From IMG/VR virus record IMGVR_UViG_3300017556_000003, positions 1-31,170 of that record: a stretch of DNA of 31,170 bases, one strand, 5' to 3'. The DNA is from a virus. This document shows, piece after piece, positions 1 through 5,956 of this stretch. The notes beneath the pieces were generated by a model that saw only the letters and a program-made list of their open reading frames with translations, did no database searches and had not been told where the DNA came from. Numbering within the stretch: the first letter of the stretch is position 1; each line of letters opens with the position of its first letter. A program made the position numbers and the translations under genes.

Positions 1-941
1 GGCACACCGATTTGAGGGCACTGTTTTTTGAGGATGTGGTTGAGATTCTTGCACAGTTGAATCTTCCCAAGCCGACCTAAGAACACAACCGCATTCTCGA
101 CATCCCAACCCTTTTGCTGGTGCTTAACCCGAAGTTCTTTGAGCAACTCTACCGTGCGTGCAGAAATGGAAATCGTGCGAATCCCGGCACGGGTCTTGGG
201 TGGCTTGAAGACGCCTGTGTTCTTGCCAGCGAAAAAGGCGTGTGTTTGTTTGATTGTGACCTTGCTTGAGGCAAGGTCAACTTCGGGCCAGTGCAGTCCA
301 AGTATCTCGTTTGGTCTTGCTCCGCTATCCAATGCAAAACACATGAGGGCCGAGAAGTGCCCCTCTCGGAAGGTCTCGAAATGGGCAAGGAGTTTCTGAG
401 CCTGTTCGATGTCGAGCCAGACAGACCGCGATGGGGCGGACTTCGGGGCTTCTACACGGTCGGCAGGGTTCGCCAGTATTAAGCCAAGTGCGACAGCACG
501 ATTCAAGCAATTGCACAGGATTTTGAGGGCCTTTGCCCGTCGATTTCCAGACTTGCCATCTTTCGCAAGTTCGAGAAGCCAACGCTCAACAAGGACGGCA
601 GTGATGTCGTTTAGCTTAAAGTGGCCGAGCTTCGCGGTAGCAAGCCCGATGAGATCGGTATAGTTGAAGTGGGTTGCCGGTTCGCGGGTGTCTTTGATCT
701 TGTCGAGCCATTGTGCCGACCAATCCCGCAAGAGCATTTGTCCGTTGGTCACGCTTGCGGAAGTTCGACGTGCTGCTATACGTTCGTTTCGCCAATCGAT
801 TGCATGTTTTTTCGACTCAAAGGTTTTGCTTTCTTTCTCTCGTTTTTTAGTTAGAGGGTCGGTGTAGCTCAACACGACCCTCCACGATCCCGATGGAAGC
901 TCTTCGAGCGAACCCTCTCCCCTGCCTCTTCTTTTTGGCAT
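1..941 (-). CDS. int: Tyrosine-type integrase, C-terminus cut by window edge
   Basis: Site-specific recombinase that would integrate and excise the phage genome. The frame is open from ATG at 941-939 to the left edge, 313 codons without a stop, preceded by AGGAAG at good spacing. The N-terminal part is basic (MPKRRGRGEG) and is followed by a SAM-like core-binding region (about residues 60-150). The start of the catalytic domain shows the box I signature LDSGARPNEILGLHW, with the first catalytic arginine in GARPNEI, and a later basic KPPKTRAGIRTISIS strand pair that fits the catalytic lysine hairpin. The HxxR box and the nucleophilic tyrosine must lie left of the window. It is the last gene of the leftward cluster, 37 bp after the preceding stop. 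Family assignment is confident; insertion site and activity cannot be judged. Confidence 0.93.
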   Translation of the reverse strand, partial: MPKRRGRGEGSLEELPSGSWRVVLSYTDPLTKKREKESKTFESKKHAIDWRNERIAARRTSASVTNGQMLLRDWSAQWLDKIKDTREPATHFNYTDLIGLATAKLGHFKLNDITAVLVERWLLELAKDGKSGNRRAKALKILCNCLNRAVALGLILANPADRVEAPKSAPSRSVWLDIEQAQKLLAHFETFREGHFSALMCFALDSGARPNEILGLHWPEVDLASSKVTIKQTHAFFAGKNTGVFKPPKTRAGIRTISISARTVELLKELRVKHQQKGWDVENAVVFLGRLGKIQLCKNLNHILKKQCPQIGV

Positions 942-978
942 GTTGCCCTTCCTGTGGCTGAATTGATGTAGATGTGTT

Positions 979-1296
979 TTATGAACTGGCGTTTTCTTCT
1001 GCGATTATCCTAAGCGTGATTGCCGAGAGATGCTCAATCACATCCTTCTGCGAGGGAAAACTTTCCAAAAGCCAATTTGTGGGGTAATAAGGCCGACCTT
1101 CATGTTGCACAAAACTGATGGCATCGGCCAACGCACACAAGATCACAGTCTGAGAATCACCCGCAACGGCGGGGCTCAGGTAGATTGTGTTTTGATGGTC
1201 AACAAGGACAGTCCGCTTGTGTTTTGCAAGTCGTCCCTTTGCTGATGGATTAAGGACGATTACCCGATAATCGCCTTCAGAGATTTCAGTGGCCAT
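979..1296 (-). CDS. Hypothetical 105-aa protein
   Basis: Not recognised. The start ATG follows GGAGGG at ideal spacing, so the gene is well supported. The protein is soluble-looking, with a beta-rich first half (YRVIVLNPSAKGRLAKHKRTVLV) and a helical, acidic C-terminus ending in EENASS. It has no signal peptide or membrane segment. It lies just upstream of the integrase in the same direction, separated by 37 bp, so it is probably co-transcribed with it. A directionality or accessory role is possible by position only; nothing in the residues shows it. Confidence 0.72.
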   Translation of the reverse strand: MATEISEGDYRVIVLNPSAKGRLAKHKRTVLVDHQNTIYLSPAVAGDSQTVILCALADAISFVQHEGRPYYPTNWLLESFPSQKDVIEHLSAITLRIIAEENASS

Positions 1297-1382
1297 ATTC
1301 CCTCCGTAATAACAGCTAAAATAATCTGATCTTTTTCTTAGTAAACCCCTTGCAAGTAATTTAAGGCAGAATAGATTGACAA

Positions 1383-1444
1383 AGCCGATGGTAATTTTTC
1401 TCTGCTGAGTGGGCGACGGCAGGGAGAGACCCCTCGGCTTTTTT
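1383..1444 (+). ncRNA. Candidate small RNA ending in a Rho-independent terminator
   Basis: A 153-bp gap between two leftward genes holds, on the plus strand, an extended hairpin followed by six T (1439-1444). The outer stem AGCCGA (1383-1388) pairs with TCGGCT (1434-1439). An inner stem pairs TCTC and TGC (1399-1405) with GCA and GAGA (1419-1427) around a two-base GG bulge. A weak promoter-like pair lies upstream, TTGCAA at 1350 and TAGATT at 1372 with a 16-bp spacer, which would start transcription near 1383. The T run is on the plus strand only, so the structure terminates rightward RNA, antisense to the operon. It may instead simply block transcripts coming from the left. Confidence 0.35.
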
Positions 1445-1449
1445 ATGCG

Positions 1450-1719
1450 CTATGGGTATGCTGGCCCTTGCAGCCTCCGATCTTGCCTTGATATATTTGA
1501 AGCAGTTCCGTGTTGAACGATCACGTTTTGCAACACATCGTCTCCAACACGAGAAAGGAAAATTACCCAATGCTCGCAACTATCAATCGTGGCTATTTCG
1601 TCTAATTCCAATCGCATTGCCACAACCTGCGGATGCCGATTATCCCGACATGGATCGACTTGCTCAAGTATCTTTCTGAGCAATTTTGCCCTTTGTTTTC
1701 GCGCTTCCAGTGGTGTCAT
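1450..1719 (-). CDS. Hypothetical 89-aa protein
   Basis: Not recognised. The N-terminus is a basic amphipathic helix (MTPLEARKQRAKLLRKILEQVD), followed by HPQVVAMRLELDEIATIDSC and a looser C-terminus. The start ATG overlaps the stop of the upstream gene as ATGA, which is the main support and implies translational coupling in the leftward operon. No metal-binding or membrane signature is seen. The 153-bp gap behind it carries the plus-strand hairpin described separately. Confidence 0.6.
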   Translation of the reverse strand: MTPLEARKQRAKLLRKILEQVDPCRDNRHPQVVAMRLELDEIATIDSCEHWVIFLSRVGDDVLQNVIVQHGTASNISRQDRRLQGPAYP

Positions 1720-1901
1720 CTCGGCTCTCTCGGTATTCTCCGCCAGTCGATCTGGTCAATCAATTGAACGCACCTTTCGAGAGTTGCTTTAAGGTCTGCA
1801 TCTATTTCCGCCAGCGTCCGTAGTGGCTTGAGATGCCTGAAAAATTGCCTGTCTCGCTCTCGCTCTTCTGGGTCGGAATAGCTCTCAAGTGTGGGTTCCA
1901 C
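1716..1901 (-). CDS. Hypothetical 61-aa protein, GTG start
   Basis: Not recognised. A longer frame begins at an ATG at 1931, but GTG at 1901-1899 is preceded by GGAGGTCAGCA, a near-perfect ribosome binding site, so I place the start there. This cuts the overlap with the upstream gene from 47 to 17 bp. The protein is mostly helical and charged (YSDPEERERDRQFFRHLKPL), then AEIDADLKATLERCVQLIDQ, likely a short helical hairpin. Its stop overlaps the next start as ATGA. Confidence 0.6.
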   Translation of the reverse strand: MEPTLESYSDPEERERDRQFFRHLKPLRTLAEIDADLKATLERCVQLIDQIDWRRIPREPR

Positions 1902-2103
1902 TGCTGACCTCCGCGATAGCGATCCTAACATATCTTCTTGCTGCGATGTAACACTTAAAAACAGTTACATGCCGACCGTCATCTGGGTGCAGGTAAAACC
2001 GAACGACACGGGCATTGATCCCATCTGGATAGCGGTCGGTTACAACCCGAATGATAGAACCTAAAGGAAACAATGGGACTGATTCACCTTGATCGTTTTT
2101 CAT
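1885..2103 (-). CDS. Hypothetical 72-aa protein, beta-rich
   Basis: Not recognised. The start chosen is the ATG at 2103-2101, which overlaps the stop of the upstream 57-aa gene as ATGA. A frame open to 2133 exists but would overlap that gene more. The sequence begins MKNDQGESVPLFPLGSIIRV and continues with alternating hydrophobic strands (NARVVRFYLHPDDGRHVTVF), suggesting a small SH3-like or OB-like barrel. That is a guess from pattern only. It is part of the leftward chain of coupled small genes. Confidence 0.6.
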   Translation of the reverse strand: MKNDQGESVPLFPLGSIIRVVTDRYPDGINARVVRFYLHPDDGRHVTVFKCYIAARRYVRIAIAEVSSGTHT

Positions 2104-2273
2104 GTGCCATCGTCCTCTGCGATACGGCTCCAAGTGCCATCTTCGTTACGGGTTATCAAATTGCGTTCTAAATAGTATCTGATCCAATTATTCGCGTAAA
2201 AAGCAAAATCCTCGATCCGAGTCCAGAAACGAAATCCCTCAATGTAAAGTTCCAACCATAAATCGCGGCTCAT
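2100..2273 (-). CDS. Hypothetical 57-aa protein, aromatic-rich
   Basis: A short gene found by reading the minus strand between two better-supported neighbours. ATG at 2273-2271 follows AGGAGA at 6 bp, and the TGA stop overlaps the next ATG. The product starts MSRDLWLELYIEGFRFWTRI and ends TRNEDGTWSRIAEDDGT. It is very rich in aromatic residues (five W, three F, four Y counted along the chain), with no obvious membrane segment. The ribosome site and the stop-start coupling are the evidence for a real gene; function is unknown. Confidence 0.6.
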   Translation of the reverse strand: MSRDLWLELYIEGFRFWTRIEDFAFYANNWIRYYLERNLITRNEDGTWSRIAEDDGT

Positions 2274-2281
2274 CCGTTCTC

Positions 2282-2593
2282 CTAAATGTAGAACCCATGC
2301 AGGTCTTTTGTTTCAGTTACGCCATTTGAATGATGGCACAAGGCAACACGATGCCCCTTCTTGAGCAAACGGTTCAGGTAAAGAACACCCATCTTGCGAG
2401 GGAATCCAGACATCGGGCAGACCCCATTTCTTTCGATCAGTTGCAAGCCGAGCTCCTTGTCGATCAACATCGCGTCGTCGAAGAAAGCCTCATAGAAATC
2501 CCCGCACTCCAAAAGGACAATCATCCCTTCATGCTTGGCCTTGAGTTCTTTCCATTTTGCCATCATTGGCGTTAGAACGATTGTTTGCGTCAT
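2282..2593 (-). CDS. Stand-alone MutS domain I (mismatch-recognition) protein
   Basis: The 103-aa product matches only the N-terminal mismatch-binding domain of MutS. It has TPMMAKWKELKAKH (residues 8-21), matching the MutS opening TPMMxQYxxxKxxH, then the GDFYEAFFDDA motif (31-41), then PMSGFPRKMGVLYLNRLLKKG and VALCHH, matching the domain I ending in which PMAGIPxH and VAIxEQ are typical. Phe33 and Glu35 fit the Phe-x-Glu pair that inserts at mismatches in MutS. Connector, lever, clamp and ATPase domains are absent, and neighbouring frames do not supply them. It may bind DNA distortions or interfere with host mismatch repair; this is inference. It sits inside the leftward operon, 8 bp before the next gene. 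Confidence 0.85.
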   Translation of the reverse strand: MTQTIVLTPMMAKWKELKAKHEGMIVLLECGDFYEAFFDDAMLIDKELGLQLIERNGVCPMSGFPRKMGVLYLNRLLKKGHRVALCHHSNGVTETKDLHGFYI

Positions 2594-2597
2594 ATTC

Positions 2598-2834
2598 CTA
2601 GTCTCTCACAGAATTCCCGTTACGAAAGAAAAGCTCCCCATCTGCTGCGACTCTTGCTTCATAACCCGCGACAGGCCCAAGATGGGCTATCCAGTCTGAT
2701 TCATCACCACCGTACAGCGATGCTGCCAATTCTTCAGCATCGAAAACGTTCTCTGCTTCCACGATTCGTATATTGTCGATTGATGGCAAAATATCCACAT
2801 TGTGGCACTGAACCCAAAATGGCAACAACTCCAT
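2598..2834 (-). CDS. Hypothetical 78-aa acidic protein
   Basis: Not recognised. It starts 3 bp after the stop of the SWIM gene, with only a weak GAG upstream, so its translation probably depends on the upstream ribosome. The middle is acidic and helical (VEAENVFDAEELAASLYGGD) and the end has short strands with glycines. No metal ligands or membrane segment are visible. Position between the SWIM protein and the MutS-domain gene, with spacings of 3 and 4 bp, makes it a true operon member. Confidence 0.62.
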   Translation of the reverse strand: MELLPFWVQCHNVDILPSIDNIRIVEAENVFDAEELAASLYGGDESDWIAHLGPVAGYEARVAADGELFFRNGNSVRD

Positions 2835-2837
2835 AGT

Positions 2838-3344
2838 TCACTCGCTGAAAGGGGTTGCATCGGCGTATTCATAATCTCGACTCCATTCGACCGGCTCATC
2901 CTCGACCGGTTTTGCCATCGCATCCCACTCCGCAGCGAAAGCCTCGTCCTGCTCGGTTGTCGTTTCGATCTCCTCCCACTCCCCATCGAATGGGTGAGGG
3001 ATTACTTGCTTCTTGAGCAGGCCATCCAACGCATCAACATGCTTGCAATATCCGCCTTTCGTGAACCCCATGCAATCACAGTAATGAGAGAACCCTTCGG
3101 GGTTCTCCGACACAAACACAGAATAACACTCAGGGTCTTCGGGGTCGATCTTGTGCAACAGAAACGCACGCCCCGGCCCAAAATCAACGTCGGCGAAAGT
3201 CTCCTCGACATGGTACGACGTTTTGTCGATGGTCAGCAACGGCAAATCCCCGTCATGGTTCCGGTCGTAGGTGACCGCCAAGATTTTGCAGGTCTTCTCC
3301 CCGCGTTTGATTTTTCGAGCGGGAACACAATGAATCGTTTTCAT
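2838..3344 (-). CDS. SWIM zinc-finger protein
   Basis: A 168-aa protein with a clear SWIM-type motif CxC-x8-CxH: Cys89, Cys91, Cys100 and His102 in HYCDCMGFTKGGYCKHVDAL. SWIM fingers bind DNA or proteins and are common in SWI2/SNF2 ATPases and recombination factors; here the finger is not attached to an enzyme domain. The first half is beta-rich (TYDRNHDGDLPLLTIDKTSY) and the C-terminus strongly acidic (WEEIETTTEQDEAFAAEWDA), a DNA-mimic-like tail. ATG follows AAGGAGATAGCC, a strong ribosome site. It is the second gene behind the leftward promoter, so it is probably made early. Confidence 0.75.
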   Translation of the reverse strand: MKTIHCVPARKIKRGEKTCKILAVTYDRNHDGDLPLLTIDKTSYHVEETFADVDFGPGRAFLLHKIDPEDPECYSVFVSENPEGFSHYCDCMGFTKGGYCKHVDALDGLLKKQVIPHPFDGEWEEIETTTEQDEAFAAEWDAMAKPVEDEPVEWSRDYEYADATPFSE

Positions 3345-3386
3345 GGCTATCTCCTTTTGGTTTGAAGGCTAATGGGCGTTTTTGGT

Positions 3387-3542
3387 TTATCCGATTGTGC
3401 TGTTAACGATTGCACCAACCACAAGTACTCCGACAATGGTCGGAACCGAAACCCCTGCGAGGCTTGCGATTGCGACAACTGAAGCAACAAGAGCGACTGT
3501 TGCTGCGGTGTAGACTGCGAGGTTTTTGATGAACTTTTTCAT
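3387..3542 (-). CDS. 51-aa two-helix membrane peptide
   Basis: First gene behind the leftward promoter. ATG at 3542-3540 follows GGAGAG. The peptide begins MKKFIKNLAVYTAATVALVA, a basic start running into a hydrophobic stretch (about residues 8-29), followed by a turn (GVSVP) and a second hydrophobic stretch (35-47, TIVGVLVVGAIV). It could be a small membrane protein or an uncleaved signal-anchor protein. A holin is possible by shape but would be oddly placed in an early operon, so I do not call it one. Confidence 0.65.
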   Translation of the reverse strand: MKKFIKNLAVYTAATVALVASVVAIASLAGVSVPTIVGVLVVGAIVNSTIG

Positions 3543-3559
3543 TTGAATCTCTCCGTTAG

Positions 3560-3597
3560 TGTTATATAAGTACTATAATAGAGTAACTTATATAAGT
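3560..3597. promoter_or_regulatory. Two operator-like palindromes, ACTTATATAAGT
   Basis: ACTTATATAAGT at 3586-3597 is a perfect 12-bp palindrome. A second copy at 3560-3571 (TGTTATATAAGT) differs only in its first two bases. Their starts are 26 bp apart, roughly two and a half helical turns. The first overlaps the -35 side and spacer of the leftward promoter; the second lies just after its -10 box. The neighbouring ribbon-helix-helix gene encodes a protein type that normally binds such short palindromes in tandem, so these are its likely operators. Confidence 0.65.
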
Positions 3598-3600
3598 CAA
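3572..3600 (-). promoter_or_regulatory. Leftward early promoter
   Basis: On the minus strand TTGACT (3600-3595), a 17-bp spacer and TATAGT (3577-3572) make a near-consensus sigma-70 promoter. It would start transcription near 3565, about 23 bases before the membrane-peptide gene. It is the only good promoter seen for the ten leftward genes down to the integrase. The palindromes at 3560-3571 and 3586-3597 bracket and overlap it, so repression by a bound protein is expected. Confidence 0.7.
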
Positions 3601-3613
3601 TAGAAATTTATAC

Positions 3614-3641
3614 TTTTCAAAAAGTTTTTTCGGGGTATACT
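3614..3641 (+). promoter_or_regulatory. Rightward promoter giving a leaderless mRNA
   Basis: TATACT at 3636-3641 ends 6 bp before the ATG at 3648, so transcription would begin at or next to the start codon. No Shine-Dalgarno sequence exists in the remaining six bases. A poor -35 (TTTTCA, 3614-3619) lies 16 bp upstream. The pattern recalls the phage lambda cI message made from PRM, which is leaderless. The weak -35 suggests need for an activator or low constitutive expression. Confidence 0.5.
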
Positions 3642-3647
3642 GTAGGC

Positions 3648-3848
3648 ATGGGAAAAGAGAAGCCAAAAAAGAGAAGCGGCGGAATAACTCACTACACCGA
3701 CAAAGGGGAGGTCACAGTTACGACCTCTGTCACCGTCGAGGATCAGACCCGTTTGCGGGTGATTGCTGCGAAGCGTGGGCTTCGCAGCGTGGCAGCTTTG
3801 CTCCGCGAATTGATCCAAGCGGAACTTGACAAGGAGGGGAAGGGGTGA
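3648..3848 (+). CDS. Ribbon-helix-helix DNA-binding protein, likely repressor
   Basis: The 66-aa product has the Arc/CopG-type plan: a basic start (MGKEKPKKRSGG), a strand EVTVTTSVTV (about 21-30) that would pair in the dimer and enter the major groove, helix A EDQTRLRVIAAKRG, and helix B SVAALLRELIQAELDKEG. Such proteins bind short palindromes as tandem dimers. Two copies of ACTTATATAAGT lie directly upstream across the divergent promoter, so it probably controls the leftward operon and perhaps itself. No ribosome site precedes the ATG; the mRNA should be leaderless. Its stop overlaps the next gene start. Confidence 0.78.
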   Translation: MGKEKPKKRSGGITHYTDKGEVTVTTSVTVEDQTRLRVIAAKRGLRSVAALLRELIQAELDKEGKG

Positions 3849-4090
3849 GCGTGAAACCAGACCTGACTTTGTTCGTCGTTCGTGTGCGTGACAAATACAA
3901 GGGTGACATATTCCTAAGTCACCACCTTGTATGGCAAGCATCAAAAGAGGAAGCCATTGAGCAGACAAGGCAGCACGCGAAGCATCAGGGGCTTGACGTG
4001 GCCTCTATCGAAGTGATTGGGCAACTGACGGGAGAGGTCATCGAAATGTCGAAGGTCGAGGATATTATCAGGGAGAGACGATACACATGA
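3845..4090 (+). CDS. Hypothetical 81-aa protein
   Basis: Not recognised. GTG start at 3845 overlaps the RHH stop as GTGA and follows AAGGAGG by 7 bp, so initiation is strong and coupled. The sequence begins with a strand (LTLFVVRVRDKYKGDIFLS), then a helix with ASKEEAIEQTRQHAKHQG, then strand-helix (IEVIGQLTGEVIEMSKVEDI), a compact alpha/beta fold. The WQASKEEAIEQ part resembles sequences of small proteins that modulate or follow surface loops, but I cannot name a family. It lies in one operon with the repressor candidate and the next gene. Confidence 0.68.
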   Translation: MSVKPDLTLFVVRVRDKYKGDIFLSHHLVWQASKEEAIEQTRQHAKHQGLDVASIEVIGQLTGEVIEMSKVEDIIRERRYT

Positions 4091-4770
4091 ACGACACAAT
4101 CGACGCCCAAGAGTTTGCGTATCATGTCCTCGGCCAGTGGCCGGACAAACCAACCCAAAGGAACGTAATGGATAACGAAGACCTGTTAGCACTCTTTGCC
4201 GGTTGCATCACTGAGCAAAACGAAGCGAATGTGGCAGCCTGCCTCGTAGCTGCTGACTGGCTGGAAGAGCATGGATACGAGCATGAGGCCGACCTTCTTC
4301 GCACAGTCGATCCAACCCGTCCTGTGCCGTGTTGGGTTAAAAAGCACGAGATGATTTGCAAGAAACGAGATTATGAGCCAACAACATTCGAGAGTGATCG
4401 AGAGCGGTTTTATTCAGCGTCACAAACGCGAGTCGATACCGTAGTCTATCGCTCGCTGTCATGGGCTTACAGACAGTCTCCCGATATCACTGTTTTTGGC
4501 GATCAGTGGAGATGGGAACTGATCGAAATAACAGTCATAATTGAAAGCGGAATTGTCCGAAAGGCAACACGTGATCGAATTATTTCATCTGCCAATTTAG
4601 TTGAATTTTTTCGGGTCGCAGGGTCGGATAAGCCTAGTTCTCGTTCTGATTATATTCTCGCAAAACGCTTGAATGTAATTCGCAGAGACAACGGAAAAAT
4701 GGATACCATTTGGCCAGAACCTTTTAAGATTCCGTTTCGGCAGCATTTGCTCCAAATCACGCTCGTCTAA
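4087..4770 (+). CDS. Protein with Gemmata-type repeat-companion domain
   Basis: A 227-aa protein. Residues about 28-72 (MDNEDLLALFAGCITEQNEA then ACLVAADWLEEHGYEHEADLLR) match the TIGR02996 repeat-companion pattern, whose hallmark is a conserved ADWLEE core followed by a helix; this domain is greatly expanded in Gemmata-type planctomycetes. The rest is unassigned: a charged middle part (KKRDYEPTTFESDRERFYSA), a W-rich stretch (SWAYRQSPDITVFGDQWRWE) and a basic C-terminus. The start ATG overlaps the previous stop as ATGA after GGGAGAG. The last 4 bp overlap the convergent gene. It probably derives from a host gene; role unknown. Confidence 0.75.
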   Translation: MNDTIDAQEFAYHVLGQWPDKPTQRNVMDNEDLLALFAGCITEQNEANVAACLVAADWLEEHGYEHEADLLRTVDPTRPVPCWVKKHEMICKKRDYEPTTFESDRERFYSASQTRVDTVVYRSLSWAYRQSPDITVFGDQWRWELIEITVIIESGIVRKATRDRIISSANLVEFFRVAGSDKPSSRSDYILAKRLNVIRRDNGKMDTIWPEPFKIPFRQHLLQITLV

Positions 4771-5234
4771 ATCGTCTCGCCAATCAATACCGGCTCCCAC
4801 CTTGCCCTCGTCATAACGTAGTAGTACCTCGTCGGCTCTCGGCACACCATGTAGACCCGTTCGACCTCCCTCTCATCTCGAACCAATAGCCCCTGAATCC
4901 CATTCCTGAGCGGGAACCACACCCCATTTTCGTAGGCAGCCGTTGCGACAATGGTCACGATCTCAGGGGCAAGTTCTGTCCACTTGCCGTCTCTGACTGA
5001 GTCGAGCCAAGTGTACCCTGCAACGGGAAGTTGCGATTTCCGATCCCAATTACCCCAACGCACAAAACGCAATTCACCCCGCACACGGATCGGGAGAATC
5101 GGCGACGTTTCCCGCCAGAAGAACCTGCACTCGTGTTCACCATTCCCCCGTAGGAACCGGCGTCGGGTCAACGCTCTATGCTCGTGGAACATCTCAGGAA
5201 TCTCAGATAGCAACAGACCAATACCTTGACACAT
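4767..5234 (-). CDS. SRAP-like (SOS response-associated) protein, remote match
   Basis: With start at 5234 the 155-aa product begins Met-Cys (MCQGIGLLLSEIPEMFHEH). In the SRAP/HMCES/YedK family Cys2 becomes the N-terminal nucleophile that crosslinks abasic sites in single-stranded DNA. Further on are PILPIRVRGELRFVRWG, like the SRAP strand pair ending in a WG motif, and a C-terminal MTRARWEPVLIGE, placed like the family HDRMPVIL end. The usual NxRxE motif is not evident, so this is a divergent relative at best. The frame stays open to a TTG at 5366, which would bury Cys2. No clear ribosome site is present. It is convergent to the gene on its left. Confidence 0.5.
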   Translation of the reverse strand: MCQGIGLLLSEIPEMFHEHRALTRRRFLRGNGEHECRFFWRETSPILPIRVRGELRFVRWGNWDRKSQLPVAGYTWLDSVRDGKWTELAPEIVTIVATAAYENGVWFPLRNGIQGLLVRDEREVERVYMVCREPTRYYYVMTRARWEPVLIGETI

Positions 5235-5372
5235 GATAGAGGTGTACATAATTACACGCCCGTCAAGGTAAACCCGTAATTCAAGGGATTTTCCGCAAAA
5301 GACGCTCAAGCGGTATTTTGAGATTTTTGGGAACTTTCGTTGAAGATGGAACTTCACAAATGGCAAGGCGGA

Positions 5373-5386
5373 TTGTATGTATACAA
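5373..5386. promoter_or_regulatory. Inverted repeat TTGTAT-GT-ATACAA
   Basis: A perfect 6+6 inverted repeat with a 2-bp centre lies in the gap between the divergent genes at 5234 and 5412, 25 bp before the rightward ATG. Its size and AT-rich arms fit an operator. No convincing promoter could be read next to it on either strand, so the role is open. Confidence 0.35.
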
Positions 5387-5411
5387 ATGAACACTATTCA
5401 ACGGAGTGACC

Positions 5412-5702
5412 ATGCCAGAACTCATCTATGTGCCAATCTTGTTTGGGAAGGACGATTCCCCGTACATTGTCGATGCCGATTTTGATCTCAAGCCACTGAA
5501 GAGCACGGGTTCTCTCACGATTGTTGGCGGTCGAGAAATTGCCTATTTGTGTTGTGTTGGCGTTGTGTTGAGCAAAAAGCCTCGTAGAGGTCGATTGAGG
5601 GTCAGATTCAGGGATGGGTCAACTCGTTATGTCCGACGTGACCCCGACATGCGTCGGCACTCTGTACTAGGCGTCCCCGAATGGACAAAGAGCGTTTGCT
5701 AA
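5412..5702 (+). CDS. Hypothetical 96-aa protein
   Basis: Not recognised. The ATG at 5412 follows CGGAG by 5 bp; the frame also holds a GTG at 5406, which overlaps the ribosome site and is less likely. The protein begins MPELIYVPILFGKDDSPYIV and is beta-rich, with a cysteine pair in IAYLCCVGVVL and a basic stretch KKPRRGRLRVRFRDGSTRYV that could bind nucleic acid. It ends DMRRHSVLGVPEWTKSVC. Divergent from the SRAP-like gene and 50 bp ahead of the next small gene. Confidence 0.65.
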   Translation: MPELIYVPILFGKDDSPYIVDADFDLKPLKSTGSLTIVGGREIAYLCCVGVVLSKKPRRGRLRVRFRDGSTRYVRRDPDMRRHSVLGVPEWTKSVC

Positions 5703-5752
5703 AATAATTTCGCCCAAGCCCGAACACACCCACCGACCGCAAGGAGGTCGCC

Positions 5753-5956
5753 ATGCCGGACACACGAACCGAGATTAAGCACGGCAAAGAAATTGCCAAA
5801 GAGTTGCAACAGGTTGGCGAAATGTTGGCAACTCTTTACCCCGAAGGCCAGTACGCTACTCTCATCGTGAGGTTAGGTAGCGGGCTCCCTGACGCTGTGA
5901 TTCCATTTGAAATCCAAAAAGGATCGCTCACTCCTCCTCATTCCCCTTGTTCTTGA
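5753..5956 (+). CDS. Hypothetical 67-aa protein
   Basis: Not recognised. ATG follows AAGGAGGTCGCC, an excellent ribosome site. The first half is helical (IKHGKEIAKELQQVGEMLAT), then LYPEGQYATLIVRLGSGLPDAVIPFEI looks like two strands. The last ten residues overlap the end of the convergent gene by 29 bp. A short AT-rich stretch before the gene (TAAAATAATTT near 5700) could hold a promoter but no paired -35 is clear. Confidence 0.65.
   Translation: MPDTRTEIKHGKEIAKELQQVGEMLATLYPEGQYATLIVRLGSGLPDAVIPFEIQKGSLTPPHSPCS

Noticed and set aside
3387-3542. Holin call for the 51-aa membrane peptide
   Set aside because: Shape fits, but it is in a regulated early operon far from any lysin; no lysis enzyme is present in the window.
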